A stretch of DNA of 64,000 nt from CAZRWD01 sp964603785 (GTDB lineage Bacteria > Fermentibacterota > Fermentibacteria > Fermentibacterales > Fermentibacteraceae). The notes under the pieces were generated by a model that saw only the letters and a list, made by a program, of their open reading frames with translations, did not search any database and was not told the DNA's origin. Both the position numbers and the translations under genes were made by a program. This document shows positions 55,117 to 63,495 of the stretch, one piece after another (the first letter of the stretch is position 1; every line of letters starts with the position of its first letter). The stretch lies in NCBI GenBank assembly GCA_964603785.1, contig CAZRWD010000003.1, forward strand, positions 143,473 to 207,472, given 5' to 3'.

Positions 55117-56474
55117 CCGGAACCCCTCACGGACAGCGGGAGGCCCAGACCCGCGGCAAGCGAGGCAACCGCGGGGATGTCCACGCCCTCCCAGCGCACG
55201 GCCGTCAGGCGCACCTCCCTGTCCGAAGCCTTCGCGAGCGCGACGAACGACAGCAGGTGACCCCACGCCCCGGGGCGGGAGGGTCTGCAGGTGTTCCCGT
55301 AGGAGACCTCGTCGTGCGCATTCAGGCTGATGCTGACGGAGTCGAAGAGGGAGAGGAGCCTCGAGGCCTCCCCGGTCGACATGATGCCGGTCGCGAGCCC
55401 GTTGGTGTTGAGCCGGAGCCTCCTCCAGCCCGCCTTCCTCGCGGCCCTCGCGGCGTCCTCGAGGAGGTCCGCCCTGTCGGTGGGCTCGCCGTAGCCGCAG
55501 AAGACCAGTTCCTCGAACCCGGACGGATCGAGTCGCGAGACCGAGCCCAGGACCCTCCGGGGGGAGGGGTCTCCCGACGCGTGCCTCAGGATGTACCCTC
55601 CGAGGCCCGGTGTGCGCTCGCGGATGCAGAACTCGCAGGAGTTCGAGCATCTGCCGGTCAGGTTCACGTATGCCCGTCGGCCCAGGACGTACACGACGGC
55701 CGGCCTGAGGCCCTCCTCGAGCATGAAGGCCCTGCGGGCGTTGCTCGACAGCCGCCGCGCGGCGGAGGAGGCGTCCTCCCCGGCGATCCGGGCGGCGCAT
55801 CCGATCGTGTGCACGATGAGGGCCGGCTCGCAGGTGCGCCCCCTGACGGGCTCCGGGGCCATGTAGGGGCTGTCCGTCTCCGTCAGGACGCTTCCGCGGG
55901 GCAGGCCTGCCAGGATGTCCCGCAGGTCCCGCCTCCCGGCGAAGGTGAGCGCACCGGAGAAGCTCACGAACCACCCCCTGCGGACGGCCTCCCCGGCGGG
56001 TCCGGCGGGCCCCGTGTAGCAGTGCATTATCACGGGCGAGGGGTGGTCTTCGGGCAGGACCTCCATGATCCGCCGCTCCGCGCTCCTGCTGTGCAGGACC
56101 AGGGGAAGATCGAGGTCGCGCGCCAGGCCGGCGTGCATGAGGAGCAGATCGATCTGGGCGCCTTCGGGGGGGTGCGGCTCCTTCAGGTCGAGCCCGGACT
56201 CCCCGACCGCGCAGATCCCCGGCTCGAAGCAGAGCCTCTGGATGTCCGCGAACCGCTCCGCACCCGTGCCGGCCTCGGACGGGTGGAGACCGGCGCAGGC
56301 CAGGACGGACTCCGAGGAGCGCGCGATCCGCAGCGCCTCCCGGGAGGTCGCCTCGTCGACTCCGGGGCAGATCATCAGGGTCACGCCCGCATTCCGGGCG
56401 TTCTCCAGGACTTCTCGAAGCCTTCCGGCCAGGCCCGGCATGTAGAGGTGGCAGTGGGTGTCCACGGCTTCCAT
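55113..56474 (-). CDS. TatD-type metal hydrolase fused to a radical SAM domain
   Basis: 453 residues from the ATG at 56474; no good ribosome site is visible. Residues about 1-265 are TatD: DTHCHLY (HxH), VGESGLDLKEPH (E), LVLHSRSAERR (H), IMHCYTG (H) and LTETDSPYMAPEPVRGR (D), so all metal ligands are kept. Residues about 270-453 are a radical SAM domain with C-x3-C-x2-C in RCSNSCEFCIRE and the following VFCGYGEPTDRADLLED and LNTNGLATG. A radical SAM family is known to occur next to TatD (TIGR04038 type); here both are in one chain. Its substrate is unknown. Confidence 0.85.
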   Translation of the reverse strand: MEAVDTHCHLYMPGLAGRLREVLENARNAGVTLMICPGVDEATSREALRIARSSESVLACAGLHPSEAGTGAERFADIQRLCFEPGICAVGESGLDLKEPHPPEGAQIDLLLMHAGLARDLDLPLVLHSRSAERRIMEVLPEDHPSPVIMHCYTGPAGPAGEAVRRGWFVSFSGALTFAGRRDLRDILAGLPRGSVLTETDSPYMAPEPVRGRTCEPALIVHTIGCAARIAGEDASSAARRLSSNARRAFMLEEGLRPAVVYVLGRRAYVNLTGRCSNSCEFCIRERTPGLGGYILRHASGDPSPRRVLGSVSRLDPSGFEELVFCGYGEPTDRADLLEDAARAARKAGWRRLRLNTNGLATGIMSTGEASRLLSLFDSVSISLNAHDEVSYGNTCRPSRPGAWGHLLSFVALAKASDREVRLTAVRWEGVDIPAVASLAAGLGLPLSVRGSG

Positions 56475-56494
56475 GCCAGGGGGGGGCGTCGCTG

Positions 56495-57754
56495 TCAGGC
56501 GGTCCGCCAGATCACGTCCTCCCTGGAGGGTCCGGTCGAGATCAGGCGCACGGGCGCCCCGCAGGCCGTCTCGACGAACTCGACGAACCTGCGGGCCTCT
56601 GCGGGGAGGGACTCCCAGGCCCTCTCCCCCCTGATGTCGCCGCTCCATCCGGGAAGGGTCTCGTAGACCGGCCTGACCCTGTCGAGGCCGATGACGCATG
56701 AGAGGGGGTCCGTACCCCCTGCGCCCTCCCAGGAGGTCGCGACCCTGATCACCGGCAGCCCTCCGAGCACGTCGAGCAGGGTCAGGGCGATCCAGCTCAC
56801 GCCGTTGAGGAGGACGGAGTACCTCATGAGGACGAGGTCCAGCCAGCCGCAGCGCCTGGGTCTGCCGGTCGTCGCCCCGTACTCGTTGCCCCTCGTCCTG
56901 AGGTGCTCCCCCGTGGCGTCGGCGAGCTCCGAGGGGAACGGGCCGGACCCCACCCTGGTGGAGTAGGCCTTCATTATCCCGACGACCTCGGTTGCGCGCG
57001 GAGCTATCCCGAGGCCCGTGAAGGCGGCGGAGGCCGTGCAGGAGCCGGAGGTGACGAAGGGATAGGTTCCGTGGTCGGGGTCCAGGAGCGTGCCCTGGGC
57101 GCCCTCGGCGATGACCGTTCCGTCGCGGCCCAGGACGTCGCGGATGATCCCGGGGACGTCGCCGCAGAGACCGGACAGCCTCATGGACGCCTCGAGGAAC
57201 CGCCCGGACTGCGACTCGAGGTCGGCGGCGGCATCTCCGTCGAGGCCCGGGACCTCGCGGATCACCGCTTCCGACAGCGCCTCGAGCCTCCCCGGGTCGA
57301 AGGTGTCCGCGAGCCTCATGCCGGTCCTGGCGAACTTCCGGGTGTAGGCGGGGCCTATGCCGCGGCCGGTCGTGCCGATCGCCGCAGCACCCCTTGCTCG
57401 CTCCTCGGCGGCCTCCAGCAGGCGGTAGGCCGGATGGACCAGATGCACCCCGGGGGAGACGGAGAGCCTTCCCTCGAGGGGCACGCCCATACGCGAGAGC
57501 GCATCGATCTCATCCAGCATGGCTGCGGGGTCCGCGACGCACCCCGGACCCACGAGACCCTTCACGCCGTCGTGGAGGAGGCCTGTCGGCACCTGGTGGA
57601 GGACCACTGGGCGGCCCTGGAACCTGACCGTGTGTCCGGCGTTCGCGCCGCCGGAGAACCTGGCGACCGCGGAAGCCCCTCCGGCGAGGAGGTCCACGAC
57701 CTTGCCCTTGCCTTCGTCGCCCCAGCCGAGCCCGACAACCGTCACGAGGGGCAT
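56495..57754 (-). CDS. purA: Adenylosuccinate synthetase
   Basis: 419 residues, family length. The P-loop variant GLGWGDEGKGKVVDLLA with catalytic aspartate, the histidine motif GGANAGHTV, the IMP site GTTGRGIGPAYTRKFAR and EGAQGTLLDPDHGTYPFVTSGS are complete. It converts IMP to adenylosuccinate using GTP, the committed step to AMP. Between the TatD fusion gene and clpX. Confidence 0.95.
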   Translation of the reverse strand: MPLVTVVGLGWGDEGKGKVVDLLAGGASAVARFSGGANAGHTVRFQGRPVVLHQVPTGLLHDGVKGLVGPGCVADPAAMLDEIDALSRMGVPLEGRLSVSPGVHLVHPAYRLLEAAEERARGAAAIGTTGRGIGPAYTRKFARTGMRLADTFDPGRLEALSEAVIREVPGLDGDAAADLESQSGRFLEASMRLSGLCGDVPGIIRDVLGRDGTVIAEGAQGTLLDPDHGTYPFVTSGSCTASAAFTGLGIAPRATEVVGIMKAYSTRVGSGPFPSELADATGEHLRTRGNEYGATTGRPRRCGWLDLVLMRYSVLLNGVSWIALTLLDVLGGLPVIRVATSWEGAGGTDPLSCVIGLDRVRPVYETLPGWSGDIRGERAWESLPAEARRFVEFVETACGAPVRLISTGPSREDVIWRTA

Positions 57755-57782
57755 GCGAACCTCCGGGAGGCGGACTGCGGCC

Positions 57783-59039
57783 TCAGCCGGCCCGCCTTGT
57801 GCGCCTGCGCCTCCTCACCCTCTCGGGCTCGGATCCGTCACGCACGCACTCCTCCGTCACCACGAGCCTCTTCACGGACTCCCTCTCGGAGGGGAGCATG
57901 AACATGGGCTCGAGGAGGATCCTCTCCATGATGGCCCTCAGCCCGCGGGCGCCGCTCTCCGTCTTCCTGGCCTGCCTGGCGATCTCGAGCAGGGCTCCGC
58001 GCTGGAACTCGAGCTCCACGTCCTCGAGACCGAAGAAGTACTCGTACTGACGCACGAGGGCGTTCCTCGGCTCGGTCAGCACCCTCACCAGAGCCTCCTC
58101 GTCCAGGTCGTCCAGGGCGACGAGCACGGGGAGCCGCCCGACGAGCTCCGGGATGAGACCGTAGCGCACGAGATCGTGCGACTCGGCCTGCTCCAGGATG
58201 TTCGCGGCGCCGGACGCCCGTTCCCTCCCCCGGGCTTCGGGGGCGAACCCGATGCTCGAGCGGGAGAGCCTGCGCCTGAGTATCTCCTCGAGGCCGTGGA
58301 AGGACCCGCCGCAGATGAAGAGGATGTTGGAGGTGTCGATCGGGATGTTCTCCTGGTAGGGGTGCTTCCGGCCGCCCTGGGGAGGCACGTTGGCGACCGT
58401 GCCCTCCAGTATCTTCAGGAGGGCCTGCTGCACCCCCTCGCCGGAGACGTCGCGCGTGATCGACGGGTTCTCGGACTTCCGCGAGATCTTGTCGATCTCG
58501 TCGATGTAGATGATCCCCTGCTGGGCCCTCTGGACGTCCATTCCGGTCACGTGGAGCAGGCGGAGCAGGATGTTCTCGACGTCCTCCCCGACGTAGCCGG
58601 CCTCGGTGAGCGTTGTCGCGTCGGCTATCGCGAACGGCACGTCGAGTATCCTGGCCAGGGTCCGGGCCAGGAGGGTCTTGCCCACGCCCGTGGGGCCGAG
58701 CAGGAGGACGTTGCTCTTCTCTATCTCCACGCCGACCTCGGGGTCCTCGGCCGCCCTGAGCCTCTTGTAGTGGTTGTAGACGGCAACGGAGAGCACCCGC
58801 TTAGCCCTCTCCTGGCCTATGACGTACTCGTCCAGACGCTTCTTGATCTCCTCGGGGAGGGGGAGGGGTGTGTCGGGCCGGACATCCCTGGCCGCCCCGC
58901 CCTCCGATGGCTTCTCCTCGAGCAGGTCGAAGCAGTAGCGGACACACTCGTCGCAGATGCTGACCCCGGGGCCCTGGATGATCCTCGCGACCTCGCCGGC
59001 GGCCCTGTTGCAGAACGAGCACTTCCCCGTGCGTGCCAC
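57783..59039 (-). CDS. clpX: ATP-dependent Clp protease ATP-binding subunit ClpX
   Basis: 418 residues. The N-terminal zinc domain has C-x2-C (CSFCNRAAG) and C-x2-C (CDECVRYC). The AAA+ module has Walker A GPTGVGKTLLART, the pore loop GYVG (TLTEAGYVGEDVEN), Walker B IIYIDEIDKIS and the ClpP-binding region near GFAPEARGRER, where an IGF-type loop is expected (SSIGFAPEA). It unfolds tagged substrates and feeds them to ClpP, encoded 6 bases upstream. Confidence 0.95.
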   Translation of the reverse strand: MARTGKCSFCNRAAGEVARIIQGPGVSICDECVRYCFDLLEEKPSEGGAARDVRPDTPLPLPEEIKKRLDEYVIGQERAKRVLSVAVYNHYKRLRAAEDPEVGVEIEKSNVLLLGPTGVGKTLLARTLARILDVPFAIADATTLTEAGYVGEDVENILLRLLHVTGMDVQRAQQGIIYIDEIDKISRKSENPSITRDVSGEGVQQALLKILEGTVANVPPQGGRKHPYQENIPIDTSNILFICGGSFHGLEEILRRRLSRSSIGFAPEARGRERASGAANILEQAESHDLVRYGLIPELVGRLPVLVALDDLDEEALVRVLTEPRNALVRQYEYFFGLEDVELEFQRGALLEIARQARKTESGARGLRAIMERILLEPMFMLPSERESVKRLVVTEECVRDGSEPERVRRRRRTRRAG

Positions 59040-59045
59040 GGCCCG

Positions 59046-59630
59046 CTACTTCCCGGCCTTGAGGACGTTGTCCACCAGACCGTAGGCGATCGCCTCGGGG
59101 GCGTCCATCCAGAAGTTGCGGTCGGTGTCCTCCTCGATCTTCCCGATGGGCTGGCCCGTGTGATGGGAGAGGAGCTCGTTGAGCTCCCTGCGGAGCTTGA
59201 TGATCTCCCTGGCCTCGATCTCGATGTCGCTGGCCTGGCCCTGCACGCCCCCCATGGGCTGGTGGAGCATCACCCGGGCGTGGGGCAGGATGTTCCTCTT
59301 GCCCTTCGTCCCGGCGGAGAGCAGCAGCGCGGCCATGCTCGCGGCGGAGCCGAGGCAGAAGGTGGCGACGTCGGGCCTTATGAACCTCATGGTGTCGTAG
59401 ATGGCGAGACCGGCGGAGACTATGCCGCCCGGGCTGTTGATGTACATGCTGATGTCCCTCTCGGGGTCCTCGCCCGCCAGGAACAGGAGCTGTGCGACCA
59501 CGACGCTCGCGCTCGTGTTCGTTATCGCGTCGCCGAGGAAGACTATCCTCTCCTTGAGGAGCCGGGAGTAGATGTCGTAGGACCTCTCGGTGTTGCCGAC
59601 CCTCTCAACCACGAACGGAATTATCGACAA
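59046..59630 (-). CDS. clpP: ATP-dependent Clp protease proteolytic subunit
   Basis: 194 residues from the TTG at 59630 (GGGAG seven bases upstream), which places the start at SIIPFVVERVGNTERSYDIYSRLLKERIVFLG, in line with mature ClpP proteins; the ATG at 59666 lies in tig without a site. The serine is S98 (LGSAASMAALLL) and the histidine H123 (VMLHQPMGG). The third triad position, 49 residues after the histidine, is asparagine (N172 in DTDRNFW) instead of the usual aspartate. Sits between tig and clpX, the classical order. Confidence 0.93.
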   Translation of the reverse strand: MSIIPFVVERVGNTERSYDIYSRLLKERIVFLGDAITNTSASVVVAQLLFLAGEDPERDISMYINSPGGIVSAGLAIYDTMRFIRPDVATFCLGSAASMAALLLSAGTKGKRNILPHARVMLHQPMGGVQGQASDIEIEAREIIKLRRELNELLSHHTGQPIGKIEEDTDRNFWMDAPEAIAYGLVDNVLKAGK

Positions 59631-59655
59631 GGGGGCTCTCCCTTCGGTCGGACCC

Positions 59656-60891
59656 TCATGCACCATCGGCCGCGGCCCACTTCCAGTTCGCGTCCGAGTC
59701 CTCATGGACGGAAACCGGCCCGGCGGGGGCCGACTCCACAACCTTCGCCTTCGAGAGGACGTATTCCAGCGCCCTCCGGTTCCTGACCCTGTCCAGGGCC
59801 GACGAGGAGGAGGCGCCGGACGACTTCTCGGCCTCCAGCTCCCCGGGGGTCGGCACGATGCCCTCCCTGATCCCGACGGCGCGGAGCGCTATGAACTCGC
59901 GGACCTTCCGGAGGGCTATCTCGCTGATGGCCCTGTCGGTTCCCTCGTCCCGCCCGCCCTCCAGATTCCTCGCGAAGTCGCCGGCCAGGTTCTCTACCAT
60001 GTAGCCGGGTGGATCGAAGGGGTTCCTCTCGAGGATGGCGTCGAGGGCCTGGCGTTCGAGCTCGTCCGCCCTGTCGCGCTCCCACCTGGCCTCCAGCCGC
60101 TTGCGCAGCAGGGCCTTGAATTCCCCGAGATCCGGGCAGTCGCCCGCCTTCCTGGCGAACTCGTCGTCGACCTCGGGCAGCAGGGGCTCTCGCACCTCCA
60201 TGAGCCTGAAGGTTGTGGGCCTGCCCTTCTCCTCGGTCTCGCCGGAGCGGAACTCTATCCTGGCCGTGACGGATGCCCCTGCGGAGAGACCGGTGAGCAG
60301 GTCGTCCAGCCCGGGGCCGAGATCGGACCCGCCCAGCCTCAGGGCCATGCGCTCGGGCTCGGAGCCGGGATCGGCGTCGGGGCGCACGACCTCGAGGAGC
60401 ACGAGATCGCGGTCCGCGGAGGGCCTGTCGGTCCTCCTGTAGTCGACCATCTTCCAGCGGATGCTCTCGATCATCCTTTCGACGGCCTCGTCGGGATCGA
60501 AGCGGGGGATCGACAGCTCGAGGCCCTCGTACCCCTCGGGGTTCGGGATCTCGAAGAGGTCGAAGGTGATCTCGAAGACGTAGTCCTCCCCCTCGACGGG
60601 AAGCTCGTCGCCCGGGGCGGGCCTGCTGCCGGACAGGACCCAGTCCTGCTCGTCGAGCATCCTCACGGTAAGCTGCTCGCGGATGTCCTCCGCGACCTCG
60701 GAGCGTATCAGGTTCCCGTAGCGCTGGTCGAGCACCGAGCGGGGGACCCGCCCGGGCCTGAATCCGGGCAGCCTGAGGTCCCTGTTTATCCTGCTCCTCA
60801 CCCTGTCGTAGATGCCGCGCACCTCGGCGGCTCCCGCGTGGAAGCGCACCGTCCTGCTGGTTCCGGATCCGTCGAGTATCTCGTATTCCAT
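59656..60891 (-). CDS. tig: Trigger factor
   Basis: 411 residues from the ATG at 60891. The N-terminal ribosome-binding region has NRDLRLPGFRPGRVPRSVLDQRYG (residues about 36-59), the GFRxGxxP signature. A PPIase-like central domain and a C-terminal helical chaperone region follow (EARWERDRADELERQALDAILERNPFDPPGYMVENL). It shields nascent chains on the ribosome. The tail EDSDANWKWAAADGA is less conserved. It is the first gene of tig-clpP-clpX-purA. Confidence 0.9.
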   Translation of the reverse strand: MEYEILDGSGTSRTVRFHAGAAEVRGIYDRVRSRINRDLRLPGFRPGRVPRSVLDQRYGNLIRSEVAEDIREQLTVRMLDEQDWVLSGSRPAPGDELPVEGEDYVFEITFDLFEIPNPEGYEGLELSIPRFDPDEAVERMIESIRWKMVDYRRTDRPSADRDLVLLEVVRPDADPGSEPERMALRLGGSDLGPGLDDLLTGLSAGASVTARIEFRSGETEEKGRPTTFRLMEVREPLLPEVDDEFARKAGDCPDLGEFKALLRKRLEARWERDRADELERQALDAILERNPFDPPGYMVENLAGDFARNLEGGRDEGTDRAISEIALRKVREFIALRAVGIREGIVPTPGELEAEKSSGASSSSALDRVRNRRALEYVLSKAKVVESAPAGPVSVHEDSDANWKWAAADGA

Positions 60892-60910
60892 CTGCGTCCG
60901 TTTCGTGAGC

Positions 60911-60995
<85 letters not shown>

Positions 60996-61056
60996 AGGCC
61001 TGCCCGAGGGTGGACAAGGCCTGATTATCGGTGACCGGGGGGCCCCGGTCAAAGAG

Positions 61057-61740
61057 TCACTCCCCGAGTGCCGTCCGGGCCAGCCTCGCCTCCTCGGTGC
61101 CGGGATACCGCTCGACTATCAGTGCGAGGAGCCTCGCCCTGTCGGAGGCGGCCCCGTGGGCCCCGTATATGGCCGCGGCACGGGAGAGGGCGGACGGCGC
61201 CCTCTCGGAGTCGGGGAACATCATGGCCAGGGTGGCCAGCTCCTCGATGGCCAGGTGGGGCTGGGACAGGCCCTCGTGGCAGAGGGCGGCGTAGTAGAGG
61301 GCGTCGTCCGCCAGAGGTCCCGTGGGATTGCCCTGCAGCACCGCCAGGAAGCCGGCCGAGGCGGTGGAGTAGTTGCGCTGCTGGAACTGGAGGTAGGCCT
61401 CGTCGTAGGCCGTCTGCTCCTCCACCCCCGATGTGCCCGCGGACACGGTCGACGAGTACTGCGAGCCCGGCCCCATCCTCCTGATGATGGTCTCCATCTC
61501 CTCGGTCAGAGCCGTGAGCTGGCTGACCAGCTCTCCCACCCTGGAGCCGGACTGGGCCTGGATTCCCCGGAGAAGGATCTCGTTGGCGGCCGCGGAGGCC
61601 CTCAGGGAGTCGAGGTCGGCCTCCACCCTCGCCTGACCCGCCTCCAGATCCTCCACCCTGCCCGGCATGTCTATGAACTTGCCGCCCCAGCACCCGCACA
61701 GGAGGACGAGGACGGCGGATACGGCGATTCTCCCTTTCAT
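61057..61740 (-). CDS. cpoB: CpoB/YbgF-like tetratricopeptide lipoprotein
   Basis: 227 residues. Lipoprotein signal (AVSAVLVLLCGCWGG). A coiled coil spans about residues 25-90 (VEDLEAGQARVEADLDSLRAS...LTALTEEMETIIRRM). Then TPR repeats (AYDEAYLQFQQRNYSTASAGFLAVLQGNPTGPLADDALYYAALCHEGLSQPHLAIEELATLAMMFPDS). In Tol-Pal loci this protein coordinates outer-membrane constriction with peptidoglycan synthesis. Two bases after pal. Confidence 0.85.
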   Translation of the reverse strand: MKGRIAVSAVLVLLCGCWGGKFIDMPGRVEDLEAGQARVEADLDSLRASAAANEILLRGIQAQSGSRVGELVSQLTALTEEMETIIRRMGPGSQYSSTVSAGTSGVEEQTAYDEAYLQFQQRNYSTASAGFLAVLQGNPTGPLADDALYYAALCHEGLSQPHLAIEELATLAMMFPDSERAPSALSRAAAIYGAHGAASDRARLLALIVERYPGTEEARLARTALGE

Positions 61741-61741
61741 G

Positions 61742-62269
61742 CTACTCGGGTATCACTCTCATGTGGGCGCGTCTGTTCTGGGCGTAGGAGGCTTCGTCGA
61801 CGCCCGTCACGAACGGCCTCTCCTTCCCGTAGCTGACATACTGGAGGCGGGATGCGGACACGCCGTAGTTGAGCAGGAAATCCCTGGCGGCCAGCGCTCT
61901 GCGCTCACCGAGGGCCAGGTTGTAGTCTATGGTGCCGCGTTCGTCGCAGTGCCCTTCGATGAGCAGCTTGAAGCCCGTGTTGGCCATCAGATAGGCGGCA
62001 TTCTGCATCAGGGCCTCGGTGGCCGCCGGGGAGAGGTCGCTCGAGTCGTAGTCGAAGAAGATGTCGCGCATGCTTGCCTGGTGGGTGTCGAGCCAGTCCA
62101 GTCCCGTGCGGAGGGTATCGGTGTCCCAGATGCCGTACTCGAGGGTGTCGGGCGTGAAGACGATCGTGGTGTCGCCGTTGTCGGTGTCTCTGCGGCACCC
62201 TGCGGTGCCCGGCACGAGCGTGGCCGCCATGATCACCATGGTGGCGAGGACCGTGAGCCTGCTTCTCAT
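61742..62269 (-). CDS. pal: Peptidoglycan-associated lipoprotein
   Basis: 175 residues; GGGGAG before the ATG. Signal and lipobox MAATLVPGTAGC. The OmpA-C-like domain has IFFDYDSSDLSPAATEALMQNAAYL, IEGHCDERGTIDYNLALGERRALAARDFL and RLQYVSYGKERP, which bind meso-diaminopimelate in the cell wall. It tethers the outer membrane to peptidoglycan. Between tolB and cpoB in the normal order. Confidence 0.95.
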   Translation of the reverse strand: MRSRLTVLATMVIMAATLVPGTAGCRRDTDNGDTTIVFTPDTLEYGIWDTDTLRTGLDWLDTHQASMRDIFFDYDSSDLSPAATEALMQNAAYLMANTGFKLLIEGHCDERGTIDYNLALGERRALAARDFLLNYGVSASRLQYVSYGKERPFVTGVDEASYAQNRRAHMRVIPE

Positions 62270-62282
62270 CTCAGCTCCCCTT

Positions 62283-63482
62283 TCAGCGAGCGCCCGAGTC
62301 GCCGGGCAGGGGCGACCACGTAGGGCAGTAGCTCTCTCCGGAATCGGAGATCTTCCTGACGGCGAGGCTGTTGAGCTCCACGACGTAGATGGCCCTCGAC
62401 CCGCCCCTGTTGCTGGAGAAGGCGATGTGCCTCCCGGTGGGCCCCCAGGAGGGGTCCTCGTTCAGGCTGCCGTCGAAGGTCAGCTGGCGCACGTCGCTCC
62501 CGTCGACGTTCGAGACGAAGATGTGTATCCCCCCGCCCGCCCTCGCCGCATAGGCGACCTGGTCGCCCCTGGGGGACCAGGCGGGGCTGTCGCAGTAGCC
62601 GTGGGAGTAGTTGAACCTCTGGACCCCGGCTCCGGTGATGTCCATCACGTAGAGCTGGGGAGCGCCCGACCGGTCGCTCGTGAACACGATCTGCAGACCC
62701 GTGGGGGAGACGGATGGCGAAGTCTCGATCGAGCTCCGGGAGGTGAGCCGGGTGAGCGTTCCGGAGGAGATGTCCATGTGGAAGATCTCGGCGTTCCCTT
62801 CCGCGCTGGCGGACAGGACCAGCGACGCGCCGTCGGGCGTCCAGCAGGGGGTCGTGTTGAGACCCTGCCTGGAGAGCATCCTGCGGGCCCTGGCCTCGGT
62901 CGTGCTGTAGAAGAAGAGGTCGCCGTTGTCCGACCGGAAGGAGGTGAATGCTATGGTCCCGCCGTCGGGGCTCCAGGCGGGGGTGGTGATGACGGAGGTG
63001 TCCCTGAGGAGGACGGCCGCCCCGCGGGGGTCGAATCCCTTCGCGACCAGCGAGTAGGTGTCGCTCGCACGGGTGACGAAGGCTATCCGGGTGGAGGCGA
63101 TCCCGTGCTCCCCCGTGAGGGAGAACACCGCGTCGTCGGCCAGCGCGTGCACCATCGTGTACAGGTCGGTTGCCTGCGCGATGTACTCCCTCGCCAGCAC
63201 GATCTCGCCCCCGGCGGTGATCTCCGCCTCCAGCCGGATCCTGTCGCCGGTGGTCGAGACATGTGCCTCGATGGTCACTTCCGCACCGCTCTCGACCTTC
63301 AGGAGGCCGGAGAAGTCGAGGTCCAGGACCAGCTGCTCGAGGGCGGGCCTTGCGTAGGTGCGGTCTCCGTCGAGCGTGACGCTCACCGGGAGGCAGTCGG
63401 CGCCGATGGGCGTCATGGGCATGAAGCCCTGCGCCGAGGCTGCGGAGAGCGTCAGAAGGAGGACGGCGGTCTGCATCCTCAA
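62283..63482 (-). CDS. tolB: Tol-Pal system beta-propeller protein TolB
   Basis: 399 residues; TTG at 63482 with GGGAG seven bases upstream (an ATG two codons on is too far). Signal peptide MRMQTAVLLLTLSAASAQG. N-terminal domain about residues 25-130, then a WD40-like propeller with repeated PAWSPDGGTIAFTSFR, PCWTPDGASLVLSAS, PSVSPTGLQIVFTSDRSGAPQLYVMD, PAWSPRGDQVAYAAR and PSWGPTGRHIAFSSNRGG. It binds Pal in the periplasm. Confidence 0.93.
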   Translation of the reverse strand: MRMQTAVLLLTLSAASAQGFMPMTPIGADCLPVSVTLDGDRTYARPALEQLVLDLDFSGLLKVESGAEVTIEAHVSTTGDRIRLEAEITAGGEIVLAREYIAQATDLYTMVHALADDAVFSLTGEHGIASTRIAFVTRASDTYSLVAKGFDPRGAAVLLRDTSVITTPAWSPDGGTIAFTSFRSDNGDLFFYSTTEARARRMLSRQGLNTTPCWTPDGASLVLSASAEGNAEIFHMDISSGTLTRLTSRSSIETSPSVSPTGLQIVFTSDRSGAPQLYVMDITGAGVQRFNYSHGYCDSPAWSPRGDQVAYAARAGGGIHIFVSNVDGSDVRQLTFDGSLNEDPSWGPTGRHIAFSSNRGGSRAIYVVELNSLAVRKISDSGESYCPTWSPLPGDSGAR

Positions 63483-63495
63483 CCGGTTACTCCCT

